Both the position numbers and the translations under genes were made by a program. A DNA stretch of 64,000 nucleotides, taken from assembly GCA_963691655.1 (NCBI GenBank), contig OY829328.1, forward strand, positions 83,022,400 to 83,086,399, given 5' to 3'. This document shows positions 45,420-58,322 of this stretch, one piece after another. Below the pieces are notes generated by a model. It had not been told where the DNA came from. It did no database searches and saw only the letters and a program-made list of their open reading frames with translations. Every line of letters starts with the position of its first letter. Position 1 is the stretch's first letter. This DNA is from Toxonevra muliebris (taxonomy: Eukaryota; Arthropoda; Insecta; Diptera; Pallopteridae).

Positions 45420-48400
45420 GCTTTACTGCAACACATATAGAAACTCAAAAGCTTTCTTTAACATGTGATTTTTAAGCTCTTTGTACCACATATACAAAGC
45501 ATAAAAGCTCTTTTGTTTTTGTAAACATGTTAAGCAATACATTTTCAGTGGCTTGAAAATGTATTCTGCGCCCTCGGTTATAAAAGCTTTTGAGCTTTTC
45601 ATATGTAAGTTCAATAGAAAAAAGTTAAAGATAAAAGCTTGTGCCCAGTTTTTCTCATCACTGATTTAAGCCTACAAACATACACACCCTCACATTTACC
45701 CATGTGTATTAGAGCTAAAAAAAAGGTCTCGGAAAGTATAAAAATATATACACTAATTCATACATACATATATACCTACAAACTTATTAACTTATTAAGT
45801 GTCAAGTGTAAACGAAAGTTAACGTAAATGTTTAATGGAAAATACAGAAAAGAAAAAAACAAAACTATGAAAATATTTAGTAGCGAAATAAAATGAGGAA
45901 AAAAATACATAAATAAATGGTTAAATGTAAACGAAACTTATGATCATATATTAAAAAAAAAGAAAGAAAAAAAACAGGTATAACTACACAAAATTTCTTA
46001 CACTATAACATATTTACAAACGTATGTGACGTTCGTAAAATCTATGCACACTCACACAAATATTAATTCGAACCCTTGCTGAAAGAAGTAAAAATACCAG
46101 AAAATTATTAAATACATTCAGGATGAGAAAAAATGCTTCAAAATTACAAAGAATCTAATAGAGATGCTAGATCCCATATTCAAATAACGGTTATTATACT
46201 CATTTCTCATTCATTTATCAGTGAGCGAGACCCAAAAAGAAGAGCGACTAGCGACAAAGTATTGAGAGGGAGAGCGAAGGTGAGAGTTGCATGTTTACAT
46301 GAGAGTGTCGGATGGTTAAAAGCAACTGTTCAATTTCAAAAGAGAATTACGTTTACCCATGCAACAAAATTCTGAGAGAGAGAGAGCGAAGGTGAGAGTT
46401 GTATATTTACATGAGAAGATGAGTGCCGTATGATTAAAAGCAACTGTTCAATTTCAAGACAGCACTAAGTTTACCCATACGAACGTATGGATATACGTAA
46501 TATGAAACTCTCACCTTCGCTATTTACTTCTTCGCTTTACAAGAAGCTAATTTTTTTCATTTTCGCTTCTCTTCTTTACGGGAAATTTTCCCAGATCGGT
46601 TTTAATTGTCAAAATTCCTCAAAAAACTAAAAAAAGCAGGTAAAAATTTTAGTTAAATATTAATTTGCAAAAAACAAAAAAAAAAAAGAAAATAAAAAAG
46701 ATAATCAAAATTTTAAATAAGTGTGTGTGTAGTTAGAATATAATTTACTAAAAGAAAAAATTATTAATTAAAAAAAGGAACTCGCGGTAGAAGAAATCCA
46801 TGCAAAAATTGCAAAAATGTTCTCTTGCGTGTAATTAACAAGCAAGAAAAAAGGTTAAAAAAAAATGAACTGTCAAAATTTGTTTTCTGCTACTTTTATC
46901 ACTCACATACTTACACGCTTCTTTCATTTTCATAACCACAAATCCTTCATGACAGTTTATGACAAAGAAAGTTTTTGACATTAAATCAGTAATGGCTACA
47001 CGCTCTTCTCTTCCTGCGTGCTCTCTGCTGCGATTCCACGTTTCTTTCTACTCTCAGTTTTGAGTAAAACTTTTCACCTGTCATTTAAATTTCAGAAATG
47101 TCTGGAAAGTATTTGTTTTTGGTATTGTTTGCTGTTATGCTAAAATTATACGGTTGCCATATTGAAATTATTTGCGCAGAAGACAAATTTTTATAGCTAG
47201 CGATTAAGTTTAAAAGCAAAAAATTTAGTATTGGGATTTAAATATTAAATACACTTAAAAAAAAATATGTACAGAATTGTAAGCATTTTTTTTTTTTTTT
47301 TGTAGTTAGAGTAAGTTTAAAGTTAACTTTCATTAACATAATTTTCAGCAAAATTTCTTCTATTTATAATTTTTCCTTGAGTTTAAAACAGTTTTAAGTT
47401 TAGATACAAGTTTTAGGTTGAACTTGAAATGGCATGATAAAAAAAAAAAATTAAGACTGACAATTAAATTGTGCAAATTGAAAATTAAATTCAAAATAAA
47501 CAATAACAACAACAAACACGAAAATACGAGTACGGATTAAAACAAAAAGTTAATGAGTAAATAAAAAATAATTAAAATATTCTTTTTAAGAATATAAATT
47601 TTTTTTTACAAAAATTTCAGATTTCTTTTTTTCATAGTTTAAGAATTTCTAATTTAATTGCAAAATTTTTATAATTCATATTGCATATTTTGTTTTTGAT
47701 TTCGTTTTGTAATCACACATAATACAAATTTAAATAAAATGATAATAAATTAAATACAAATTTTTTTATACTTCTTAATGCCATAGAATTAAATACCATA
47801 GTTTTGTTCTTTTTTTTTTTAAATAAACTTTTATTTTTAGTGTACATTTTATATTGATAGCACATTTGCCATTATTATGAATTTTTAAACTGCCAAATTT
47901 TTGGATTGTTGTTCATTAATGAAGAAAATCACACAAAATACAGTGCAATTAGTAATTACATGCATATTATGTGAAATGAAGTTTTTAAATAATTAAATTA
48001 TGATGCTATAATACAGTGGAACAAATTGCCAATTTCATACAAATAAATAGCTATGTTCTTCAGCTTTCGGGGCATTGAAATAATAGATTCTTCATCATTA
48101 GTTCCATTTAACACATAGTAGAGTATTGGGAATGAATTTTGGATAGAAATTTCAACTTCTTGCCCCTTTCAAAATTATTTCCGTGATTGACCACACATTC
48201 TTTAGATTCTGTCTATGTTTATAAAGAGTGTGGTTTATGTCTTACCAGTGGACATTCGTCCTGATAATGGATATGTCTTAATCGACTTCCTATATTTCTA
48301 TAACGCCTTCGCCTCTTTACGGGCGTAATCATTACAGTATTTCATTTTTATTTCTCAATTCATACGAGAATTATCCATGGCTCTTGCTAGAGGATAAAGA

Positions 48401-48708
48401 AGTAAATAACGTATGTGCTTAATTTTACTTGATTTGCGGTGCTGATTAGAAATGGTTTGGCTTCTTTTCATATCAGCCACACTTTTTTTTGGGCGTTGGA
48501 AATGAAGCAACTAGTACACGAAAACAGAAAAAGAAGTAATCAAAATCTCTTAAAAGAAATGATGGCTGCTGTATCACCTACCCCTTTCCCTCTCCCCCCT
48601 ACTCCACTGCTCCCATATGCTCTTGCAAACCTATATCTCCTAGCGAGTCTCTAACTGAAAATGCTTAGTAAAAATTAAAAAAAAAAAACTGTTTTTAAAT
48701 ATTTTATA
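45420..48708. other. Non-coding interval between genes
   Basis: AT-rich, poly-A/T-laden DNA. It includes the duplication at 46268-46482. I found no gene. Frames at 46133-46375 and 48439-48654 lack domain signal. Confidence 0.5.
46268..46482. repeat. Tandem duplication of ~112 bp
   Basis: GAGAGCGAAGGTGAGAGTTG and AAAAGCAACTGTTCAATTTC occur in each of two adjacent copies starting at about 46270 and 46382. An inverted CTCTCACCTTCGCT sits just downstream (46505-46518). Confidence 0.8.
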
Positions 48709-48716
48709 TTTTATAT

Positions 48717-48956
48717 CAGAGGTGCCCACAGCCTATGCACTTGGTACACATTTGTTTTTGTAAAAGCACTTAGGCATAGGCTGCGCATTTCTCATCTCTT
48801 TTCTTTGCCTATACCAAAGTGCAAAACAACAAATTTTTTCTATGTTGTGTTGGTCTTCAACGTAGACTTTGTTGTTGTCTAACGTTTGAATTTATAATAA
48901 TAAAGTTTATATGTATTAGTTTTTGCACATCCATAAGAAGCTTTTAGGCACCCTTG
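48717..48956 (-). mobile_element. hAT-type MITE (GGTGCC family), copy 2, 240 bp
   Basis: Termini CAGAGGTGCCCA and TAGGCACCCTTG are imperfectly inverted. Flanking octamers are TTTTATAT (48709-48716) and ATTTATAT (48957-48964), 7/8 identical. The body is the reverse of 55699-55931 and 20319-20570. Confidence 0.88.
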
Positions 48957-48964
48957 ATTTATAT

Positions 48965-51926
48965 GGTCAAACCTTCTCCCTGTTTCTCGTAAATAGCTTA
49001 CATCTGCTTTTTATACTCTTTGTCCCTTTATGACATCTATCCCATCATGTCGAGGGCCTCTGAACTTAAAATGTGTAGTAAAAACTAAGAAACACACAAA
49101 TTTTCTAGACTTCTAGAACCTTTCCTCCTTCAGATCTTAATCTACATCCACCAGTACAGAAATTAATTTTTACCTTAACTTGTATGACATTAGCCTCACT
49201 GTACTTACCAACGTAAATCAGTTACAAGTTTAATTCCAAAAAAAAAAGTTTCTTCAAATGAAAATACATAAAATATTAAATTTTAAACAGAAAGACCAAT
49301 TAAATACTCGCAATTTGTCCAGCAAAAAACAGAAGAATATTTTATTAAAAATAAAGTTAAATTGAAACATTAATTAAATTAAAAACAAAATAAGGAAAAC
49401 AAGCAAACAATTTTTTCATATTTTAATGCAATTTTTTTATTTAGTGTTTATAGCAAAATTTTCAATTTGTATCAAAAAAAAAAAAAAAAAAAAAAATTCA
49501 CACACGTACACCATTTATTAAATAGAAAAACAGCAAAAAAAAGAAAATATAAATTGTTAATTTCCTTAAATTAATACACAACTAAACCAAAAAAATAAGA
49601 ACAACAAAAAAATTAAATTCAAAAAAAAAAAAAATTAATTTGAAAATTTAATTTTATATTCAAATTTAAAGTGATTACAGAAGAAAAAAAAAAGAATGAA
49701 CAAAACATTATTATTAATTATTAAAAAAAAATGTTAAACAAAATGTTATGCATTTGTATGTCATTAGTATTAGTTGAAATCAATACACACGCACACATAC
49801 ATATGCATACATAGATACATCCATTTACACCTACTATACATACAATATCCTTTTAAACCCAATATACAAACTTACACACGCAAATACATTACCATAATTG
49901 TGTATGTGTTAGTTGATGTAAAATAGAATTACAAAAGAATAAATGGAATAAATGTTCATTGAAAATGCAATAAATGTTCACTGAACGTATAAAAGAAACC
50001 AAAAAAAAAAAAACTAATTAATGTAATTTCACATAAATACGCTCATTAAACCACACCCACATTTGCCTACCACATATACAAAACACATCCCAAATTAATT
50101 ATAATTAATTATATGCTGAAAAATATAGTTGAGAGAAAAAAAAATAATAAAAATGAAATAAAATTAAATATAAATAAATGATAAAAATAAAGTAACAAAT
50201 AAAAATAATAATTAACACATTTAGATAATATCAAAATTGCTGTTTGCTTTAATTAATTAATTAATTCATGTAAGTATAAAAAAAACTTGAGAGCTAACCT
50301 CTAGCGATAAGTTTAGGGTATGTATTTCATAGTGCATTCGATTCTGAGTGTATCAGATATGAGCAGATATGGATTCAGTAACTGAAAATCCGTTGTACTT
50401 TCTGCCATTCTGTCGAGACAGGTGGATTTCCCATACTAGTGATAGAGGATACTATTAGAAACTGTATTTCCATTGTTTTAAAATACAGGAATAATCAACA
50501 AATAGCTCGTTTGCAGTAATCAAGCTGTCAGCTATAAGCTCAAAACTGGGACTGAGATTCTTAATCTATATGTTAATACGCCAAGAAAAATCTTTAGCTG
50601 CCTTTTTACCTTTTTTACCTATATTAAGGTCAACATATTCTAATGAAATTTATATCGTTGGAAACGTAAAATGAAGAAGCTTAATAAAATATAGGTTTCA
50701 TATGTTGATATTTATAAAGGTAAAAATAAGTAAGAAGTCACGTGTGTACAATAAATAAAAAATACCGAATCGTTTAACAGTACAGAAACGTTTAACAGTG
50801 AAATAGTATTTTTTAACAGTACAGAATCGTTTAACAGTACAGAAACGTTTAACAGTACAGAAACGTTTAACAGTGGAATAGTATTTTTTTAATTTAACAT
50901 TCAGAATCGTTTAACAGTACAAAATCGTTTAACAGTACAAAATCGTTTAACAGTACAGAATCATATGAATAAAAAAATGTTATTCACATTATTCACTAAA
51001 TTCTGGAGATGCTAGAATTTATATTTATCAACATAAGGAAGATTTTCTTTAACAATAGATATCCATATACGGAACTACCATATACATGCATATACTATAA
51101 AACCTATGGATGTCATAGAGTCTCAATAAAAAAAAAAAAAAAAAGAAAATAAACGAAGGAACTTTACGAAACTTCTCCAACCATCGCAATTTCTTGCGTT
51201 GAATTTTATTTTCACGGTTAAATAAATACTGCTGAGTAAGAGCGATTGATTTGATGTTTACATACCCACACTCAATAATCATTTGTTTAATGAGAGTATA
51301 AATCAGCTAGATTCTCTCATTGCTCATCTACTTCCCTACACTTTATGTGTTCTATTATATAGCTTCAATAATAATTATTTTCATTTTAGTTATACATAAG
51401 TAATATTTACATAGCAATTCTAATTAGTTACCATTATTACAAATGCATCTTCCTGCTTTCATTCTTTCATTTATTCAATTTACAAGTACAATCATTAGTT
51501 TGAATTTCAAATGATAAAGTGCCAGAAGTCAACATAATTTGTTTGACAATCTATCTCCATTAGAGGAGAGCAGAGAATAAAAATAGAAACAACAACCCAT
51601 ACCCAATAGGAAAGCATGCAAAAACCAAATAAACAACAATTAATAAAACATGCAACAAAAGATAACCATCAAAAAGTGAAAAGAGCGAAAAAGAAAGAAA
51701 AAACAGCAACAAAATTTCGTGCACCATTCAAATAAAATTAATGAGAGTTTTGTTGTTGTTAGTTGTTGGTATTTGTGGAGGAGTAGAAGGAAATTTAAAT
51801 GAAATACGATAAAATTACATTGTCGTAGTGCGTGAGCGATGAATATACATGCATAAATATATGTGTGTATGTGTGCCCAGTTGAAAATCAAACTATCGAT
51901 GATAATTGAATTTTTATTTAAATTTG
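48965..51926. other. Non-coding interval between genes
   Basis: Extremely AT-rich with poly-A runs; holds the ~18-bp array listed separately and otherwise nothing I can support. Confidence 0.55.
50768..50962. repeat. Short tandem array, unit ~18 bp (CGTTTAACAGTACAGAAA)
   Basis: About nine units or part-units, interrupted by repeated AGTGRAATAGTATTTTTT spacers that give it a second, longer periodicity. Confidence 0.85.
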
Positions 51927-52080
51927 TATTAATCTGAAATCCATTTGGATTAATCTGAAAACAATTTGAATAAACGGAATTAAATTTGGTTGAATTGAAA
52001 TCAGTTTGTATGACATAATTTTAAAATAAACAATTCGAATTAAACTGAAATCAATTTGAATTAATCTGAAGTTAATGTGA
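51927..52080. repeat. Degenerate repeat of ATTAATCTGAAATCAATTTG
   Basis: Variants of a ~20-bp word follow each other in this stretch. Decay is strong. Confidence 0.55.
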
Positions 52081-52118
52081 ACTACTGTGTTGTCGATGGT
52101 TGCTTTTTGGGCAGTCTA

Positions 52119-52239
52119 ATGCCTGGTTTTCACTACATCAAATTCAATCAAATTTACCAACATGTTGGCAAGTTTCATATAGGAAATTCTCTCTTTCTCT
52201 ATGTTTGACAGGGAATATGATATAGTGAAAACCAAGCAT
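52119..52239. mobile_element. Mini-MITE with ATGCCTGGTTTTCACTA termini
   Basis: Termini ATGCCTGGTTTTCACTA and TAGTGAAAACCAAGCAT are inverted. The interior contains GGAAATTCTCTCTTTCTCT. Related sequences appear near 56724-56782 and 63298-63384. The 176-codon minus-strand frame crossing this stretch is not a gene. Confidence 0.7.
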
Positions 52240-53343
52240 GACAGGAAAATATCTCTGCTGTCGTCAAATCTGATATCTTTCCTTTGGATACATGCGGTCT
52301 CACATGCATGCGGTTTTCTACAAATTAAATACAAAAAGCACGAAATACCGTTACTGAGTGTGCTATAGTCAGGTTCTCTCTTTCTCTTACTCTTTCCACA
52401 GAATTTGCCATTGATCAGGTTTCTAAGACGCAAAATCTCGCAACTGTTGCGAGAGTTTTTTAGAAATGCATAGAGTTTGTGATTGATCAGCACAAATGTC
52501 ATTGAAAGCTTACCCTGCTGGGCACATGTACACAAAACAACCAAATCAACTGTAAATACGCAAAAAACAAAAAGAAAACAATTCATTACCAAAAAAATGA
52601 CGAAGCAGAATAAGAGGGAAGAGAAAAACAACAACAACAACAACAACCACTATAACAAATGCTCAAGGTTATCTTTTAGTGTTACCATGGATATGCAAAC
52701 ATATGTACGTATATTTGTATGTAGGATATGCAAGTCCTTCCATACTCAAACCACCTGTTTGTATGTTTCTGACCTGAATTTAAAGCGTATTATTTATTCT
52801 GTTGCTCTTCTTCCTCTAGTGTTTTTTATTTTTTTATTATTGTTTACTTGTTTTTGTTTTTTCAGTTTATTTTTGTTTTTACAAATTATTCACGCACAAA
52901 CTTATATTTAATAATTAAATATTTATTTAAGCTTTTTGTTTTTTTTGTTAGCGTATTAGCTTACAGGATCATCTCGTGTTCTCGTGTTCTAACGACGCAT
53001 AACGCATAACAAGAATAGCAGCAGAATTTCCTTCAGCTTAATCAGCATCATAATATCAAAGTAAATACTTTTTTGTTTTTTTTTTGTTTTTTTGTAAGTT
53101 GGTATTAGGTAAGTGCAAGGTTTAAGGGGCCATATGGAAAGTTGTTTGCAAGCTGGACATTACCATAATGGAACAAATAAACAGCTTTACTAATTATCAA
53201 ATTAAAAGTGATGTTAAATTTAATTACCGACTTTTTGGAATTTATTGAATATAAAAATGTGTTAATAGTCGTTTAATAAATTTAAAATCGCTTTTGGTGT
53301 AAGTGAAATAAGTAAGAGTGAAAATCTCTTTTTTGTTCCCTAA
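52240..53343. other. Non-coding interval
   Basis: Includes a (CAA)n microsatellite at about 52627-52650 and T-rich runs; no gene. Confidence 0.5.
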
Positions 53344-53536
53344 GGCGGATTCTGTAAAAAAAATTGCAAAAATTCTTTTGAGTAGATTTTTTTTGAGATT
53401 AAATTGCTTTGAATGAGAAAAAAAGAAGGAAATTGAGGTTTCCTTCTTTTTTTCGTTTGTTTATATCAGGAATTTACTTTCGAAAAGACTTTCTGAGAAA
53501 AATTTGCATAAATATTTTTGCGGATGTGAACTCCGC
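53344..53536. mobile_element. TTAA-type mini-MITE (GGCGGATTC family), copy C
   Basis: Ends GGCGGATTCTG and GAACTCCGCC are inverted and lie next to CTAA (53340-53343 and 53537-53540), a variant of the TTAA seen at copies A and B. Internal inverted words are GAATTTTTGC-like. Less similar to A and B inside. Confidence 0.6.
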
Positions 53537-53583
53537 CTAACATCTACCAAATTTGAAAGTTATTCTCTCACTTCTCTGAAAGT

Positions 53584-54641
53584 CAGTGTGGCCAACTCAG
53601 CGCTTTTGCCGCTAAATTTAGTGTTTTTTGAAAATTAAAAAGCGGAAAAAAGTGATTTAGCGGTCTGCGGGGTTTTTAACGCGTTTTTTTTTTTCAATTT
53701 AAAAGACACCAAATAATACATTTCTTGAATAATCCTAACATTTTTTGTCGAAACAATGAGCAATGAACTTATTTAAAACCAAAGTCACTCAATTCAAAAA
53801 ATTCTTTACTGCATATAAAAAATGGATTAAAACACGAAAATTCATTTTGTGAAAACTACAAAATACCTGATGACGTAAATAAACGGTACTAGTGTGTATA
53901 ATGCTTCTGAATTCAGACTAAAGAGTGTGTTATAGCCAGAAGAAGCTGATAGTAAAGAAGAGAATACAGACTTCGACATCGATATGTGATAGTTATAAAT
54001 TATTACTCTGTATATTTTTTTTGTGATCAAAGTGTATACAATCCACTTATTGACCGCAAGCATCCGTATTTTAAAGAAAACTCAAATATAATGGAAACCG
54101 TATCTCCCATTTTACTTAATTTTTCGAACATTATTGGGATATACAATCCCAGGGTTAACGAGGATAAAATAAGAAAAATACGGATTAACGGTTTTGTAGT
54201 TTAAGGCTCTTCTCGCGTATCTTGTCAACCACGAAAAACACAAAAACTTCCATAAGTGAATGTAGCTATCTATAATGATTGATTTTTTTCGAATCATAGC
54301 TCCATAGAATTTTGCTTTGCATTACGAATTATAAGAGGTTGTTAACAACCAATTTCGATTTACAAGAAGTTAAATAGACCTCGCTAATACGAATTAGCGA
54401 GGGGACCAAAATGTGTAGAATTTTTGCGAATTAAAGCGATTTTTTCAAGGGACCAGCAATTTGTTGCGAATTATTGAGATTTTCGAATTAATGGGTACGA
54501 ATTATCGCGATTCTACTGTACATATATAAAAAATTTGTGTTTAACACTTTTATAAGGAAAAAATTTAGCGCTTATTGAAAGAAAATACGCGTTTATTTCT
54601 TAATTTTAGCGGATTTTGAAAAACAAAAGTTGGCCACACTA
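53584..54641. mobile_element. DNA transposon remnant with CAGTGTGGCCAACT termini
   Basis: The ends CAGTGTGGCCAACT (53584) and AGTTGGCCACACTA (to 54641) are inverted. The subterminal TTAGCG/AGCGG words also occur at both ends. The type of ends resembles hAT, but I found no clean 8-bp TSD. The interior has only short frames and includes the fragment at 54337-54521. Confidence 0.65.
54337..54521. mobile_element. Possible pogo/Tigger-type terminus
   Basis: The stretch ends GCGATTCTACTGTA and contains CGAATTATCGCG and GAATTATTGAGATTTTCGAA, a composition typical of pogo/Tigger TIRs, with TA at the edge. Only one end is seen, so this is tentative. Confidence 0.35.
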
Positions 54642-54644
54642 AAA

Positions 54645-55698
54645 GTACTTCAATCTAATTGTCAAAACTCTTGACTCTCTTTTTGTTTCACTTTAGTTCC
54701 AACTGTGTTATACTTGACAACTCATTTTACTCAGACAACCTTCTCTGACTTTTTCGCTTTCTAACTTCTTTTTCTCCTTGATTATGCTCTTATATGATTT
54801 GATGAAAGCTCTTTCAAAAATATTTTTTAAAATTAAAATTTAATTGAAAAAATAAATTCCTTGGTTTTCAATTTCAAATTTCCACTCTCAATTAATTTTC
54901 CCAGCTAACTTTTAGTATGATCTTTCAGATTACGCTTAAGTCTGTTTTTTAGCATATCCTTTCAAAAAGCATATAACTAAAGAAATTGAAATTTAAAAAT
55001 TTGATTTCCTTTATTTCTGTCTTTCCTTTTCAGTATTTTTATTATTATTTTTTATCCATTTAGATGTAGGATTTGCATTTACTATTTAAATAATTTTTGC
55101 GCTTTTACTTTATCTTGTATTTTCTTTTTCTCACTTTATATTTTTTCTTTTTTGGTTTTGGTTTTAGTTTTATTCAATTTCAATTGAAATTGAAATTTAT
55201 TATCTTACTTTGTATAATATTCTTTCTTACTTAAGTACATATATTTCACTAAGGAATTTCTTTGAAAAATAAATGTTCAGCTTATTTTGCCTTGATGCAA
55301 CTTATAAGATTTTCTCCTTCACTTCTCACTCGCCTCTTTTATGGCGTAATTTACGCCACCTGTTCCATTAGCGTCCAAGTAATGCAAGCAAATACGCCAA
55401 ATGTATTTGGCTTCAATTTCGCTTCTAGTAAAGTTTGTGTTTTTATGTTTTGGTTAAGAAAACTATTTTTATTCATTTTTTTTTTTACCTGGACTCCTTC
55501 CTATTTCATAAAGGATAAAATACTTAGTTTTTGTCCGTTATTTACTTTTTTTTGTATTGATTTTTTACATCATCTAAACTGTGGTATGTATATCAACCAA
55601 TCAGAATATAGCTAAAAAAAAAAGAATAAGAAAAATAAGAGAAGAGCAATTTGAGCTTCGCTCTCAAAAGTCGAAATTGGAAATGGGATAGTTTACAT
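54645..55698. other. Non-coding interval
   Basis: T-rich, no supported gene. The 117-codon frame at 55262-55615 is hydrophobic and lacks family signal. Confidence 0.45.
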
Positions 55699-55931
55699 CA
55701 ATGGTACCTAAAGGTTTCTTATGGAAGTGTAAACACCAACATATATAAACTTTATTATTATAAATTCATACGTTAGACAACAACAAAATCTACGTTGAAG
55801 ACCGACAAAGCATACGAAAGTGTTTTGCACTTTGGTATAGGCAAAGAAGAGAGATGAGAAATGCTTAGCCTATGCCTAAGTGCTTTTACAAAACAAATGT
55901 GCACCAAGTGCATAGGCCATGGGCACCTCTG
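55699..55931 (+). mobile_element. hAT-type MITE (GGTGCC family), copy 3, 233 bp
   Basis: Termini CAATGGTACCTA and GGGCACCTCTG, flanked by GTTTACAT (55691-55698) and ATTTACAT (55932-55939), 7/8 identical. Contains TTGCACTTTGGTATAGGCAA and GTTAGACAACAACAAAATCT. Confidence 0.88.
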
Positions 55932-56101
55932 ATTTACATTATCGGCATAAATTTCCAATGTGAAACGATCGAATTGCAAGACCAAATTTTTTTTATTGCT
56001 CTTTGGCTTTTCTCACGTTTTACGAACATTTTTCTAATATACTATACTAATTAAGCTTAATATATTAATAATATTACGTAATCAATAGAATTGTTGTTCT
56101 A

Positions 56102-56679
56102 ATGTTCCTACGCAAATGCCAATTACTTATACAGTTCAAATATTTACTTTACTTTATAAAAAATAGTAAAATTATCAAAATGCTTGCTAGTATCTGGAAG
56201 TGCTTCAAAGTTGTAACTTTTCTTTTTATTACGAGTCCAAGAAATTTATTTACATTATTCTTTAATATGGAATTACAAAATATACGTCTTCAGCAATTCA
56301 GGCGACAATCGTCCACTAATATTGTTAATGTTATTTCTAAATCAGATATCATAATCACTTGTATAAGTATTTTATTGGCATTCATGGCAATTTTGGCAAT
56401 GCTACTCACAGCGACTCCTTCACCCAAGAAAACTAGTGCTGAATATCAATCAAAAACTACAGAGAGAATGAGTTTATTTATAAATACAATTGAATCTCCA
56501 TACAAATGCAACGACAGGATATTAAAATTTCAAATCAAACAACAAGGAGAATTTTGGATATTCCAAAATGTTTATATTGCAGTTAAATTTCGTAATGTCA
56601 GATGTTCAGCCGAGATAACCTATGTGACACATGGTGGTGATTTGAGCTTTTTTCATCATTTACCAGAAGTGGCGAAAAG
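56102..56679 (+). CDS. GT49-family glycosyltransferase, exon 1 (membrane anchor)
   Basis: The open frame begins at ATG 56102 and ends before GT at 56680. The N-terminal ~55 residues look like random hydrophobic sequence; a better start is ATG 56267 (residue 56), which leaves a short basic tail before a transmembrane helix at residues ~83-103 (IITCISILLAFMAILAMLL). That gives the type II Golgi topology normal in this family. The luminal part starts in a stem and reaches ITYVTHGGDLSFFHHLPEVAKR, which is the family's T-Y-x-T-H-x-x-x-x-F-L region. The protein would add glucuronic acid or a similar sugar on O-mannose-type or related glycans, by family inference. Confidence 0.75.
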
Positions 56680-57645
56680 GTATAGTACCATAAATAGAAG
56701 TAAATTTAACATCATATTGGCAATTTTATATGGGAAATTCTCTCTTTTTCTCTCTTTGACAGGGAAAGTGAAAACCAGTCATAAGTATATCAGCGTGTAT
56801 ATGTAGAAAATAAAATAGAGTGCATGGAGCAATCAAAATTCGCTCTTACACTTTTTAGTGCTCTTTCGAGTGAGTTTGTCATTTCAAAAACGAACGAGAA
56901 TGAATAAAGCAACCATTTCTTATCTATTTTCACTATGCCATATTCCATGTCAAAGAGAGAGAAACGAAACTATTAAGAAACGAAGTTATGCTGTTGTTAG
57001 TGTTTAACGAATGAGTTCATATGGGGATCGGCTACATTCAATCAAGCAGAGAGTCAGAGAGAGCTTGATTTCATATAGCTGAACTTTCCTTTCTTGTGTT
57101 ATATACATGTATTAAATACATTGTATTTCTACCGATAAATGTATAGAGTATCAACCGAAAAAAAGCTTCAGAAAATTGAAAGAGTATGAGTGTAAAAACT
57201 TCAACAACAACGGTCATGTGAAAAATCACATTTTTGTTGCTCTCGTGCGAAACTAGTAAGAAACGAAGTCATGCAGTTGTTATTCGGCTACATATAATCA
57301 AGCAGAGAGTCGACTTCTCTCATTTGCCTTAGTGAGAGAGCCAACCGAGATGCCTCTGCTTGATTGCATATAACTGAATTTCCTCTCTTGTGTTATATAC
57401 GCACACTACACAGTGCCGATAACTGTAGAGAGTATCAACAGAAGAAAAGCAACAACAAAATAGAGAGAAGAAGACTGCAAAAACTTCAACAGAGAATGTG
57501 TTACAAATGTTTTCTAATAATTTTCAAATAAAAAGCAAAGTTTCACTTCTATTGTGAATGCCTGCAGACACATAATTTTTTTTTTGTAGGATCTCTTTCT
57601 AATGAATTTAATTCCCAATCTTAAATTTCCTCATTCTTTTTACAG
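56680..57645 (+). other. Intron 1 of the GT49 gene, with tandem duplication
   Basis: The intron contains a direct duplication with a ~283-bp period: AAACTATTAAGAAACGAAG and CTACATTCAATCAAGCAGAG at 56967 and ~57027 recur with changes at 57250 and ~57291. A partial ATGCCTGG-family mini-MITE overlaps its 5' end (56724-56782). Confidence 0.75.
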
Positions 57646-58255
57646 GTGGAAATCGCCGATATCTGCCGCACTCTATGCACCCGGCACAGATTTCAAATTA
57701 ACTTTAACCTCTATTCAGTATGTGCGCCATTGCATCCCCGAATCGAAATACATACGAGATTTTGTTACTTTTCATATATTCTTTCCGCATAAACATATGC
57801 CGACATTGATTAAAATGCCACACACCGAAAATATGGCATTAGGATGGAAATTTAATTGTAAAAATCCAGCTCCGTATGCAAATCTAACAGCGATTAAACA
57901 AACTTATGCCAAACGTATGAAATTACCGTATCCGGTAAATGTTGCACGGAATATTGCACGTCGAGCTACCAATACATATTTAATATTGGTCAGTGATATT
58001 ATTTATATACCAATAAGTTTTGCAGTACAGAAATACAAGGAAACGGAAAATTGTATAATGATTGTTTCGGTTTTCGAATGGAAACTTTTAGTAACTGAAA
58101 TACCGAACCGTCGGGAAGATATGAAAAAATATATAAAAATCGGTAGCGCTGCACCTATGAAACTCAATGTACCTGTCTATATTGCTAGTAATTTTGTAGC
58201 CAACTATGATGAGCGTCTGAATTGGGAGGAAAATGAATTGCATAGCAAAATGCAG
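57646..58255 (+). CDS. GT49-family glycosyltransferase, exon 2 (catalytic core)
   Basis: It follows TTTTTACAG (phase 2) and ends before GTAAAT, donor at 58256. The first residues complete a split arginine and read WKSPISAALYAPGTDF, which is characteristic of B4GAT1/LARGE-type GT49 domains. FVTFHIFF and YPVNVARNIARRAT (residues ~288-301) follow. At 308-313 the metal-motif stretch reads VSDIIY, where relatives have D-I-E-L-Y or a D-x-D, so an acid is replaced by I. The tail has VYIASNFVANYDERLNWEE, but the Cys-rich piece that normally precedes it appears to be missing. It is conserved in frame, so it is not an obvious pseudogene, but activity is doubtful. Confidence 0.8.
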
Positions 58256-58322
58256 GTAAATATATTACTATATTAACATAGATGAAAAAGTCTTTTGAGG
58301 CATTTTCAATAATTTTCATTAG

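Noticed and set aside
52116..52646. 176-codon minus-strand frame
   Set aside because: Begins with a translated (GTT)n repeat and overlaps a MITE; no domain recognised.
53842..54297. Frames inside the CAGTGTGG-ended element
   Set aside because: Too short and without transposase motifs.
56102..56266. The first 55 residues of the GT49 model
   Set aside because: Not part of the family; the frame is open here by chance and the better initiation codon is at 56267, but the longer start is kept as the outer limit.
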